NCBI GenBank assembly: GCA_036507285.1
Contig: CM071844.1
Location: 36,401,898-36,465,897 of the forward strand
From: Trichosanthes cucumerina
Taxonomy: Eukaryota > Streptophyta > Magnoliopsida > Cucurbitales > Cucurbitaceae
Length of the DNA: 64,000 nt
Direction of reading: 5' to 3'
This document shows, piece after piece, positions 22,945 to 34,053 of this stretch (position 1 is the stretch's first letter; every line of letters starts with the position of its first letter). The position numbers were made by a program, and so were the translations under genes. Under the pieces are notes generated by a model. The model did not search any database and was not told where the DNA came from. It saw only the letters and a program-made list of their open reading frames with translations.

Positions 22945-23824
22945 TTCTATGAATCATATCATGCTATTAAAGACTTGAAAAGCTTCAAGATGGAGTTGAA
23001 TTAAATGTTGTAAAACTTCATTTATGATGAACAAAAGTTGCATTTAGTTAACTTAAGTGCAACTTATGCTTCATTAAATACAAGTCAAGCTACATTTATG
23101 CAACAAGAGCTTCAAGTTACTTCAAGTGTGGCTTCATTTATTTATGGATGGTTACAAAGTATTGATAGGATTAATAGAAGTTTAATTCTCGGATATATGG
23201 CAATTTTGATGTAATTTTCAGTTTTAAAGTTATCTTTTCAATGTTTTAAGTTACAATTTGATTAGTGGAGAACATGGTATTGATGAGGATGTAGGTTACA
23301 ACCTTTCAATTGACCATAGGTTACTCTAGGGTTGATTTTGAGGCTATATAAAGCCATGTACCTGGTAAAAGGAAGAAAAAGATTGAAAAATGTAATCAAA
23401 AGGAGCCTTTGTGCTTTTTTATAGCCTTGAGCTATGTTTTTGCAATTCTATGTAGATTAGGTTGCATGCTTAGAATCATTCAGGCTTGACTTGATCAATC
23501 TTGCTTGTGGAGTGATTCGGATCTCAAGTAAGTTTTCTTGCCTTGAGATATTTGATCGACAAGGTAATCCGATTTTACTTTCCTTGAGTTGATTTTCAAA
23601 ATTGGTTTTGGGGTCTTTGAAATTGAGTTATCTAATGGTCTTGTTTATTTAAGCAAGGTTGTTAGAGCCAATTGTCAAGGGTTACTTAACATTTTGATAT
23701 TAGAATCTTTGACTTCTTTGATTTCATTTCGATTTGGGGTTTTGGGGTTTTAGATCTAAAGGTCTTGTTTGTTCCATAACAAGATTGTTAGATTTTCAAA
23801 TTCCTCCTCATAAATTTCTCTTCA
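22945..23824 (+). repeat. Inverted terminal LTR of the multimer (880 bp)
   Basis: Near-exact reverse complement of LTR5 (30982-31861), the same 880-bp length, including the TAAATTTCTC segment near the end that LTR2-4 lack. Its first bases read TTCTATGAATC where other copies have TGATATGAATC, so the terminal TG is damaged. Its TATA box is intact at 23345-23352. It shares CAAAATTGCC with LTR2. Confidence 0.92.
23345..23352 (+). promoter_or_regulatory. TATA box of the multimer LTR
   Basis: TATATAAA in GAGGCTATATAAAGCC. The same box is present on the minus strand at 25975-25984 (LTR2), 27793-27802 (LTR3), 29616-29625 (LTR4) and 31453-31462 (LTR5), and is deleted from LTR1. The array could therefore start transcripts in both directions. 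Confidence 0.7.
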
Positions 23825-23946
23825 TTGAGCTATGTTTTTATGTAATCAAATAGGAATTTGAAAAAAATCTAATCTACTTTGTTAAAAAAATGATAAGAAA
23901 TGATAAGAACTTTATGAGGAGGACCAGTTCTACAATAAGAAAATTT
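23825..23946. other. Scrambled junction between inverted LTR and LTR1
   Basis: About 120 bp made of three or so partial, slightly altered copies of the LTR edge: AGGAATTTGAAAAAAATCTA near 23850, TTTATGAGGAGGACCAG near 23912, then AGAGGAATTTAAAAAAATCT at about 23951 where LTR1 begins. The two ATCTAATCTAC phrases are shared. This looks like filler from error-prone repair using nearby templates. Confidence 0.75.
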
Positions 23947-24559
23947 TAAGAGGAATTTAAAAAAATCTAATCTACCTTGTTAAAAACAAACAAGACTATT
24001 AGATCTAAATTCAAACAAGCCAAAGATTCTGATATCAAAATGTTAAGTAACCCTTGACAATTGAATCTAACAACCTTTCTTAAATAAACAAGACCTCTAG
24101 ATAACTCAATCTCAAAGACCCCAAAACCAATTTTGAAAATCAACTCAAGGAATGTAAAACCGGATTACCTTGTCGATCAAATATCTCAAGGTAAGAAAAC
24201 TTGAGATCCAAATCACTCCACAAGCAAGAATGATCAAGTCAAGCTTGAATGAATCTAAACATGCAACCTAATCTACATAGAATTGCAAAGAAATAGCTCA
24301 AAGGCTATAAAAAAAGCTCACTCTTTTGATTAATCCTATCAATACTTTCTAACCATCCATGAATAAATGAAGCCACACTTGAAGTAACTTGAAGCTCTTG
24401 TTGCATAAATGTACCTTGACTTGTATTTAATGAAGCATAAGTTGCACTTGAGTTAATTAAATGCAACTTTTGTTCATCATAAATGAAGTTTTACAACATT
24501 TAATTCAACACCATCTTGAAGATTTTCAAGTCTTTAATAGCATGATATGATTCATATCA
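23947..24559 (-). repeat. LTR1 of the multimer, internally deleted (613 bp)
   Basis: Aligns with LTR2-5 at both ends but lacks roughly 220 bp between TTTTGATTA and ATTAATCCTATC near 24325-24333. ATTA is shared at both breakpoints. The loss removes the TATA box and the following leader, so this copy has no promoter. Confidence 0.88.
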
Positions 24560-25517
24560 TTCTCTCCTTCTTCAAGAAGATTCGTCCTCGAATCTAAGAA
24601 TGTCGTTGTAACGCAAACTCAAATTTATTTCAGTCTATGGTCTTGGGCTCTTCAATTTCTTCTTCGCATCATTTTCTTTATGAAAGATTGCTGCAAAAAT
24701 ATGTTGAGAAAATACAAAAGGACCTCACAAAACTCCCTCAGAAGTTTACACTCAAGAATATTTAGGCCACTCATGTTTGCACTCAAATTTGAGAAAACAC
24801 TCTAATTCTCAATCTCACCTCTCAAAATGTGAAATTTAGAAGCCAAGATAATTTGCAATCCAATGGATAATTGCACACTTTGAAAACAAACAAACTAACT
24901 TGACAATTAAAAAATTTAAGGCTATGTATAGATAAATGAAGAAGAAGCAATGTAACTCTTGGATAAAATAACCAATGGCTGGAATTTTTAAACATAGGAA
25001 TTACAAATTGAAAACTAATGGTTGGAAAATTCATGTGCCATGTAACTGCCATATTTAATGCATAATAGGCAACTTTTACAAATTCTCAAAGTGTAACATC
25101 TAAGATTGAATACCAAATGGTTAAATTTGAACATAATGATCAGATCTTATAAGAAATTTTTGGATTTAGCATGCTTTAGAGGCAAAAACAGCAAGAACAA
25201 AACAAGAACACACGTTCTCGGTTATAGCTGTTTTTAAGATAAAATTGTATAAATGCATACGTTTTACCCTCAAGAAAGTCAAATTAGAAAATCTCATACA
25301 ATACACAGTTCAAGCTTAGAACCTGATCTACAATTATGATGAAGACATCAAGATGAATAGACATACGGAATTATGAATTTTCTGTAGTTTTTGATAGACT
25401 ACGAAACTGGACAATTGTAGAACAAAAAAAAACTAGAACATGTAAATCAAAAATAAATTAAAGATAAACGCAAAGGAAACTTATATCCGATCTTGAGCCT
25501 AAGGCTCTGATACCAAA
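24560..25517 (-). repeat. Internal region 1 of the multimer (958 bp, non-coding)
   Basis: On the minus strand the primer site (25503-25517, TTTGGTATCAGAGCC) is at one end and the purine tract (24560-24570) at the other. The longest frame is a 76-codon stretch at 24822-25052 that recurs in all four copies only because the DNA recurs; it resembles no gag or pol domain. This is the most diverged internal copy, for example GACATCAAG where copies 2-4 have GACGTCAAG. Confidence 0.9.
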
Positions 25518-26383
25518 TGAGGAGGAATTTGAAAATCTAACAATCTTGTTATGGAACAAACAAGACCTTTAGATCTAAAACCCCAAAACCCCAAATCGAT
25601 ATGAAATCAAAGAAGCCAAAGATTCTAATATGAAAATGTTAAGTAACCCTTGACAATTGGATCTAACAACCTTGCTTAAATAAATAAGACCTTTAGATAA
25701 CTCAATTTCAACGACCCCAAAACCAATTTTAAAAATCAACTCAAGGAAAGTAAAATCGGATTACCTTATCGATCAAATATCTCAAGGCAAGAAAACGTAC
25801 TTGAGATCCGAATCACTCCACAAGCAAGATTGATCAAGTCAAGCCTGAATGATTCTAAGCATGCAACCTAATCTACATAGAATTGCAAAAACATAGCTCA
25901 AGGCTATAAAAAAGCACAAAGGCTCCTTTTGATTACATTTTTCAATCTTTTTCTTCATTTTACCAGGTACATGGCTTTATATAGCCTCAAAATCAACCCT
26001 AGAGTAACCTATGGTCAATTGAAAGGTTGTAACATACATCCTTATCAATACCATGTTCTCCACTAATCAAATTGTAACTTAAAACATTGAAAAGATAACT
26101 TTAAAACTGAAAATTACATCAAAATTGCCATAAATCCGAGAATTAAACTTCTATTAATCCTATCAATACTTTGTAACCATCCATGAATAAATGAAGCCAC
26201 ACTTGAAGTAACTTGAAGCTCTTGTTGCATAAATGTAGCTTGACTTGTATTTAATGAAGCATAAGTTGCACTTGAGTTAATTAAATGCAACTTTTGTTCA
26301 TCATAAATGAAGTTTTACAACACTTAATTCAACTCCATCTTGAAGCTTTTCAAGTCTTTAATATCATGATATGATTCATATCA
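25518..26383 (-). repeat. LTR2 of the multimer (866 bp)
   Basis: Plus-strand ends TGAGGAGGAATTTG and TGATTCATATCA. It differs from LTR5 by loss of the 14-bp TGATGAGAAATTTA at the primer-site side. TATA box on the minus strand at 25975-25984. Confidence 0.92.
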
Positions 26384-27340
26384 TTCTCTCCTTCCTCAAG
26401 ATGATTCGTCTTCGAATCTAAGAATGTCGTTCTAACGCAAACTCAAATTTATTTCAGTCTATGGTATTGGGCTCTCCAATTTCTTCTTCGCATCATTTTC
26501 TTTATGAAAGATTGCTGCAAAAATATGTTGAGAAAATACAAAAGGACCTCACAAAACTCCCTCACAAGTTTACACTCAAGAATATTTAGGCCACTCATGT
26601 TTGCACTCAAATTTGAGAAAACACTCTAATTCTCAATCTCACCTCTCAAAATGTGAAATTTAGAAGCCAAGATAATTTGCAATCCAATGGATAATTGCAC
26701 ACTTTGAAAACAAACAAACTAACTTGACAATTAAAAAATTTAAGGCTATGTATAGATAAATGAAGAAGAAGCAATGTAACTCTTGGATAAAATAACCAAT
26801 GGCTGGAATTTTTAAACATAGGAATTACAAATTGAAAACTAATGGTTGGAAAATTCATGTGCCATGTAATCGCCATATTTAATGCATAATAGGCAACTTT
26901 TACAAATTCTCAAAGTGTAACATCTAAGATTGAATACCAAATAGTTAAATTTGAAGATAATGATCGGATCTAATAAGAAATTTTTGGATTTAGCATGCTT
27001 TAGAGGCAAAAACAGCAAGAACAAAACAAGAACACACGTTCTCGGTTATAGCAGTTTTTAAGATAAAGTTGTATAAATGCATACGTTTTACCCTCAAGAA
27101 AGTCAAATTAGAAAATCTCATACAATACACAGTTCAAGCTTAGAACCTGATCTATAATTATGATGAAGACGTCAAGATGAATAGACATACGGAATTATGA
27201 ATTTTCTGTAGTTTTTGATAGACTACTGGCCGGACAATTGTAGAACAAAAAAAAACTAGAACATGTAAATCAAAAATAAATTAAAGATAAACGCAAAGGA
27301 AACATATATCCGATCTTGAGCCTAAGGCTCTGATACCAAA
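26384..27340 (-). repeat. Internal region 2 of the multimer (957 bp, non-coding)
   Basis: Primer site at 27326-27340 and purine tract at 26384-26394 on the minus strand. Nearly identical to internal region 3; a local difference ACTGGCCGGAC versus ACGAAACTGGAC lies at about 27225. No protein domain. Confidence 0.9.
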
Positions 27341-28201
27341 TGAGGAGGAATTTAAAAATCTAACAATCTTGTTATGGAACAAACAAGACCTTTAGATCTA
27401 AAACCCCAAAACCCCAAATCAAAATGAAATCAAAGAAGCCAAAGATTCTAATATGAAAATGTTAAGTAACCCTTGACAATTGGATCTAACAACCTTGCTT
27501 AAATAAACAAGACCTTTAGATAACTCAATTTCAACGACCCCAAAACCAATTTTAAAAATCAACTCAAGGAAAGTAAAATCGGATTACCTTATCGATCAAA
27601 TATCTCAAGGCAAGAAAACTTACTTGAGATCCGAATCACTCCACAAGCAAGATTGATCAAGTCAAGCCTGAATGATTCTAAGCATGCAACCTAATCTACA
27701 TAGAATTGCAAAAACATAGCTCAAGGCTATAAAAAAGCACAAAGGCTCCTTTTGATTACATTTTTCAATCTTTTTCATTTTACTGTACATGGCTTTATAT
27801 AGCCTCAAAATCAACCCTAGAGTAACCTATGGTCAATTGAAAGGTTGTAACATACATCCTTATCAATACCATGTTCTCCACTAATCAAATTGTAACTTAA
27901 AACATTGAAAAGATAACTTTAAAACTGAAAATTACATAAAAAATGCCATAAATCTTAGAATTAAACTTCTATTAATCCTATCAATACTTTGTAACCATCC
28001 ATGAATAAATGAAGCCACACTTGAAGTAACTTGAAGCTCTTGTTGCATAAATGTAGCTTGACTTGTATTTAATGAAGCATAAGTTGCACTTGAGTTAATT
28101 AAATGCAACTTTTGTTCATCATAAATGAAGTTTTACAACACTTAATTCAACTCCATCTTGAAGCTTTTCAAGTCTTTAATATCATGATATGATTCATATC
28201 A
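27341..28201 (-). repeat. LTR3 of the multimer (861 bp)
   Basis: Shares diagnostic text with LTR4 (ACATAAAAAATGCCATAAATCTTAG) that is absent from LTR2, LTR5 and the inverted LTR. It has TACTGTAC where the others have TACCAGGTAC. TATA at 27793-27802. Confidence 0.92.
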
Positions 28202-29159
28202 TTCTCTCCTTCTTCAAGATGATTCGTCTTCGAATCTAAGAATGTCGTTGTAACGCAAACTCAAATTTATTTCAGTCTATGGTATTGGGCTCTCCAATTT
28301 CTTCTTCGCATCATTTTCTTTATGAAAGATTGCTGCAAAAATATGTTGAGAAAATACAAAAGGACCTCACAAAACTCCCTCACAAGTTTACACTCAAGAA
28401 TATTTAGGCCACTCATGTTTGCACTCAAATTTGAGAAAACACTCTAATTCTCAATCTCACCTCTCAAAATGTGAAATTTAGAAGCCAAGATAATTTGCAA
28501 TCCAATGGATAATTGCACACTTTGAAAACAAACAAACTAACTTGACAATTAAAAAATTTAAGGCTATGTATAGATAAATGAAGAAGAAGCAATGTAACTC
28601 TTGGATAAAATAACCAATGGCTGGAATTTTTAAACATAGGAATTACAAATTGAAAACTAATGGTTGGAAAATTCATGTGCCATGTAACTGCCATATTTAA
28701 TGCATAATAGGCAACTTTTACAAATTCTCAAAGTGTAACATCTAAGATTGAATACCAAATAGTTAAATTTGAAGATAATGATCAGATCTAATAAGAAATT
28801 TTTGGATTTAGCATGCTTTAGAGGCAAAAACAGCAAGAACAAAACAAGAACACACGTTCTCGGTTATAGCAGTTTTTAAGATAAAGTTGTATAAATGCAT
28901 ACGTTTTACCCTCAAGAAAGTCAAATTAGAAAATCTCATACAATACACAGTTCAAGCTTAGAACCTGATCTATAATTATGATGAAGACGTCAAGATGAAT
29001 AGACATACGGAATTATGAATTTTCTGTAGTTTTTGATAGACTACGAAACTGGACAATTGTAGAACAAAAAAAAACTAGAACATGTAAATCAAAAATAAAT
29101 TAAAGATAAACGCAAAGGAAACATATATCCGATCTTGAGCCTAAGGCTCTGATACCAAA
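28202..29159 (-). repeat. Internal region 3 of the multimer (958 bp, non-coding)
   Basis: Primer site at 29145-29159 and purine tract at 28202-28212 on the minus strand. Same arrangement as the other internal copies; no protein domain. Confidence 0.9.
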
Positions 29160-30024
29160 TGAGGAGGAATTTAAAAATCTAACAATCTTGTTATGGAACA
29201 AACAAGACCTTTAGATCTAAAACCCCAAAACCCCAAATCAAAATGAAATCAAAGAAGCCAAAGATTCTAATATGAAAATGTTAAGTAACCCTTGACAATT
29301 GGATCTAACAACCTTGCTTAAATAAACAAGACCTTTAGATAACTCAATTTCAAAGACCCCAAAACCAATTTTAAAAATCAACTCAAGGAAAGTAAAATCG
29401 GATTACCTTATCGATCAAATATCTCAAGGCAAGAAAACTTACTTGAGATCCGAATCACTCCACAAGCAAGATTGATCAAGTCAAGCCTGAATGATTCTAA
29501 GCATGCAACCTAATCTACATAGAATTGCAAAAACATAGCTCAAGGCTATAAAAAAGCACAAAGGCTCCTTTTGATTACATTTTTCAATCTTTTTTTCATT
29601 TTACCAGGTACATGGCTTTATATAGCCTCAAAATCAACCCTAGAGTAACCTATGGTCAATTGAAAGGTTGTAACATACATCCTTATCAATACCATGTTCT
29701 CCACTAATCAAATTGTAACTTAAAACATTGAAAAGATAACTTTAAAACTGAAAATTACATAAAAAATGCCATAAATCTTAGAATTAAACTTCTATTAATC
29801 CTATCAATACTTTGTAACCATCCATGAATAAATGAAGCCACACTTGAAGTAACTTGAAGCTCTTGTTGCATAAATGTAGCTTGACTTGTATTTAATGAAG
29901 CATAAGTTGCACTTGAGTTAATTAAATGCAACTTTTGTTCATCATAAATGAAGTTTTACAACACTTAATTCAACTCCATCTTGAAGCTTTTCAAGTCTTT
30001 AATAGCATGATATGATTCATATCA
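29160..30024 (-). repeat. LTR4 of the multimer (865 bp)
   Basis: Shares derived differences with LTR3, suggesting that one unit was recently duplicated between them. TATA at 29616-29625. Confidence 0.92.
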
Positions 30025-30981
30025 TTCTCTCCTTCTTCAAGATGATTCGTTTCGAATCTAAGAATGTCGTTGTAACGCAAACTCAAATTTATTTCAGTCT
30101 ATGGTCTTGGGCTCTTCAATTTCTTCTTCGCATCATTTTCTTTATGAAAGATTGCTGCAAAAATATGTTGAGAAAATACAAAAGGACCTCACAAAACTCC
30201 CTCACAAGTTTACACTCAAGAATATTTAGGCCATTCATGTTTGCACTCAAATTTGAGAAAACACTCTAATTCTCAATCTCACCTCTCAAAATGTGAAATT
30301 TAGAAGCCAAGATAATTTGCAATCCAATGGATAATTGCACACTTTGAAAACAAACAAACTAACTTGACAATTAAAAAATTTAAGGCTATGTATAGATAAA
30401 TGAAGAAGAAGCAATGTAACTCTTGGATAAAATAACCAATGGCTGGAATTTTTAAACATAGGAATTACAAATTGAAAACTAATGGTTGGAAAATTCATGT
30501 GCCCTATAACTGCCATATTTAATGCATAATAGGCAACTTTTACAAATTCTCAAAGTGTAACATCTAAGATTGAATACCAAATAGTTAAATTTGAAGATAA
30601 TGATCAGAGCTAATAAGAAATTTTCGGATTTAGCATGCTTTAGAGGCAAAAACAGCAAGAACAAAACAAGAACACACGTTCTCGGTTATAGTAGTTTTTA
30701 AGATAAAGTTGTATAAATGCATACGTTTTACCCTCAAGAAAGCCGAATTAGAAAATCTCATACAATACACAGTTCAAGCTTAGAACCTGATCTACAATTA
30801 TGATGAAGACGTCAAGATGAATAGACATACGGAATTATGAATTTTCTGTAGTTTTTGATAGATTACGAAAACTGGACAATTGTAGAACAAAAAAAACTAA
30901 AACATGTAAATCAAAAATAAATTAAAGATAAACGCAAAGGAAACATATATCCGATCTTGAGCCTAAGGCTCTGATACCAAA
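30025..30981 (-). repeat. Internal region 4 of the multimer (957 bp, non-coding)
   Basis: Primer site at 30967-30981 directly beside LTR5 and purine tract at 30025-30035. With LTR5 and LTR4 it forms one canonical LTR-internal-LTR unit, the probable original insertion. No protein domain. Confidence 0.9.
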
Positions 30982-31861
30982 TGATGAGAAATTTATGAGG
31001 AGGAATTTGAAAATCTAACAATCTTGTTATGGAACAAACAAGACCTTTAGATCTAAAACCCCAAAACCCCAAATCGAAATGAAATCAAAAAAGCCAAAGA
31101 TTCTAATATCAAAATGTTAAGTAACCCTTGACAATTGGATCTAACAACCTTGCTTAAATAAACAAGACGTTTAGATAACTCAATTTCAAAGACCCCAAAA
31201 CTAATTTTGAAAATCAACTCAAGGAAAGTAAAATCGGATTACCTTGTCGATCAAATATCTCAAGGCAAGAAAACTTACATGAGATCTGAATCACTCCACA
31301 AGCAAGATTGATCAAGTCAAGCCTGAATGATTCTAAGCATGCAACCTAATCTACATAGAATTGCAAAAACATAGCGCAAGGCTATAAAAAAGCACAAAGA
31401 CTCCTTTTGATTACATTTTTCAATCTTTTTCTTCCTTTTACCAGGTACATGGCTTTATATAGCCTCAAAATCAATCCTAGAGTAACCTATGGTCAACTGA
31501 AAGGTTGTAACATACATCCTCATCAATACCATGTTCTCCACTAATCAAATTGTAACTTAAAACATTGAAAAGATAACTTTAAAACTGAAAATTACATCAA
31601 AAATGCCATAAATCCGAGAATTAAACTTCTATTAATCCTATCAATACTTTGTAACCATCCATGAATAAATGAAGCCACACTTGAAGTAACTTGAAGCTCT
31701 TGTTGCATAAATGTACCTTGACTTGTATTTAATAAAGCATAAGTTGCACTTGAGTTAATTAAATGCAACTTTTGTTCATCATAAATGAAGTTTTACAACA
31801 TTTAATTCAACTCCATCTTGAAGCTTTTCAAGTCTTTAATAGCATGATATGATTCATATCA
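30982..31861 (-). repeat. LTR5 of the multimer (880 bp), the 5' LTR on the minus strand
   Basis: Starts TGATGAGAAATTTATGAGG and ends GATTCATATCA on the plus strand; CA is followed by the duplication GATCC. The outer tip, read on its own strand, is TGATATGAATCATATCA, almost a perfect palindrome. TATA at 31453-31462. Confidence 0.93.
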
Positions 31862-32552
31862 GATCCGCTGCCCACGCATCGCCGTTTGCAGTACCTCCAA
31901 ATGCCAGCGTTCGCGTGATCGCCTCGGTCCGTTCCCTAGCTTGTTTCGGTTCTCAGTTGGGTAAGCTTTACTCCTCATAAGTTATTTAGGGTCGTTGTGT
32001 CTTGGTTTATTAATCTTATGTGTGTTATTCGTTAGGGGCTATATCTTGGAAGTAGAAGCACGCCATCTTTCTCAAGCTACTCATGGTTGCTAGATCTTAG
32101 GTAAGTAGTCATTTGGACTATACCACCCCTTAGTGTAGGGCTTATGGACACATTGCATGCAAATATCTGATTGGAAGTAAACTGAATGATTTGGTTGTAG
32201 TAGCATGTTAGGACGTGAGGTTCACGGTTGTGCTTGATTTAAGTTCATTTGATCATGTTTGATATTTATCTGTGCTGAAACCCGAACTTGTTGGTTTAGA
32301 GTCTGGATTGTCTATCAGTCCTATGTGATGTGTATCTAGTAGAGCCAGTAAGCTTGTGCTAAGGATTCTGAATGTGTTAATGTGTCTATGGTTGTCTGTC
32401 CCCTCAAGTAGGAGTCTGATAGTCTCGTGGTTAGTTTTGAAATAACCCGAGAAATGTTGTTGAGCCTTAGGATCGTAGCTAGCAAAACTAGCCCTAGTGT
32501 AGGCCCAAGTCTCCGTATAACCCTTAGTAGGCTGAGACTCGAGGTTGGCGAG
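31862..32552 (+). repeat. Gypsy A 3' LTR, second segment
   Basis: Resumes at GATCCGCTGCCC. Text such as GTAAGCTTTACTCCTC and CCCTTAGTAGGCTGAGACTCGAGG matches the reverse complement of the element C LTR at about 37170-37800. It ends at GCGAG before the solo copia LTR. Confidence 0.9.
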
Positions 32553-34053
32553 TGTTGGGATTTGTGCCCTAAACTTGTGTAACTTTGATCAAATAAATAA
32601 AGAGTTATTTGTTTTGATAAAATTATATTCTTGCTTTATAAATCTAATAAACTAAGCTCCAAGGTTATAATATATCATGAACATCAGTGTAGTGGACACT
32701 ATTTAGATTGTGTTCAAGAATATAACCTAAATGGTCTATAGTATAAGAATAAGGTTGGAAACCTCATTCTGGTAACACCATAGATGCGACCCACTTTGTA
32801 ATTAGTACAAATGAGGTAATCCAACTCATTCATGTAGTTGACATGCGAATGGGCGCATCCTGTATGAAGAGTTCATACAAGATCGGACTGCAAATTATTA
32901 GTCTAACCAGTGTAACACCCTTAACAGGAAAAGACTGATAATTTATAGATGGTCATGACTCGACCTAAATCCTGAGTAAGTTAAGAACTCTTGCTTATAA
33001 GGGTTTGTCCTTAGACTAGTATGGGTGAGAGTGGCCTGTAGCCGACTCAATAAGTCTACCTTCTCAGGGACAGAACCTCGTAGGTAGCTGGGGACTTAAC
33101 TATACAAGATGGAATTCACTCATTCCTACACTAAGGAATTAGATAGTATGAGTCTATGGTAGGACCTTAGACTTGTTGTTCATTAGAGGATTAGTGGTGC
33201 TTAAGGAATAAAGAGGTAATCACAAAGGTAAAACAGTAATTTGACCCAACTGTGACTACGAACAACCTGTGAAGGGTCGACTCATGGGTAATGATTATAT
33301 CGATTGACACAATATAATCTACAGTGAGGAGAGTACAACTACAAGTCTATAGTGGAGTGACTTGTAGTTAATGAATATTGATTAACTGGATCAAAGAGTT
33401 TGATCAGTTAATCTCACATCATTGGAGAGCTCATGAACTGTAGGTCCATTAGGTCCCTCCATTGGCTCAACATGGTTATATTGAGGGTATAAAGTTAGGA
33501 ATGAAATTGAAGTGTTCAATTTCATACATGAAGTGTTATATCAATTATATATGATATAATTGATATAATATATGGTTTTAATGTGAATTAGATTCACATA
33601 TAAACACATATAATAGTGGGAGAATAAAGGAGGGATAGGATGGTAATTTCCATCATATTTCCCTATATATATAGTTGCATGAAATGCAATTTGTGGTTAA
33701 GGCTTTTCAACAAAACCCTAACATTCTCTCACATTGTGTTGGAAAGAGTTCCAACTACAATCTCACAAACATCTCACCTCACCTAAAGGGAATCCACCTT
33801 CCTCCCTCGCCTGGAGAACAACGGAGAAGATCCGGTGGTAGTGTCCATGATCGTTCGGGTTCGTGTTGCTGAGATCGTGATCGTGGGAGAAGGAGCACTT
33901 GAAGAAAAAGTTCTTCAAAGGTATAATTCTTGTTGTCCATCTTGTAGAAATGCATGTTTAATCTAATTAGATTAGTTATTGATTGTAATCCATGTAACTA
34001 AATTAAGAACACGCGATGTACAATCGCTTCCTCTGCGAGATTCGATCCCTTCA
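32553..34053 (+). repeat. Solo copia LTR (1501 bp) inserted in the gypsy A LTR
   Basis: Starts TGTTGGGATTTGTGCCC and ends GATCCCTTCA, flanked by GCGAG (32548-32552) and ACGAG (34054-34058), a 5-bp duplication with one change. It shares blocks with the copia A LTR (CATGTAGTTGACATGCGAATGGG, GGTCCATTAGGTCCCTC). TATA-like TATATATA at 33664-33671. No internal region is left, as expected after recombination between the two LTRs. Confidence 0.92.

Larger units (their letters stand above)
22945..31861 (-). mobile_element. Multimer of a non-coding LTR retroelement (LARD/TRIM-like): five direct LTRs, four internal regions and one inverted LTR
   Basis: The minus strand reads LTR5, int4, LTR4, int3, LTR3, int2, LTR2, int1, LTR1, a scrambled junction, then an LTR in opposite orientation. 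Repeat period is 1818-1824 bp. Each internal region is 957-958 bp, begins with a TTTGGTATCAGAGCC primer site and ends with a GAAGGAGAGAA purine tract, so every unit carries its own replication signals. No gag or pol text is present; the element must have relied on enzymes from elsewhere. The whole assembly is flanked by GATCC (22940-22944 and 31862-31866), the size of one normal insertion scar. The inverted LTR cannot be explained by simple unequal crossing-over. Confidence 0.93.

Noticed and set aside
24822..25052. 76-codon minus-strand frame repeated at 26646, 28464 and 30286, with a 61-codon partner
   Set aside because: Repetition reflects the tandem DNA array; the frames have no domain text and only synonymous-blind DNA identity to support them.
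22945..31861. CRISPR-like or satellite array
   Set aside because: Period of 1.82 kb with LTR, primer site and purine tract in each unit identifies an LTR-element multimer.
22945..31861. Cassandra-type element with 5S rRNA in its LTR
   Set aside because: I could not find 5S rRNA internal promoter text in the LTRs; the internal regions are also too long.
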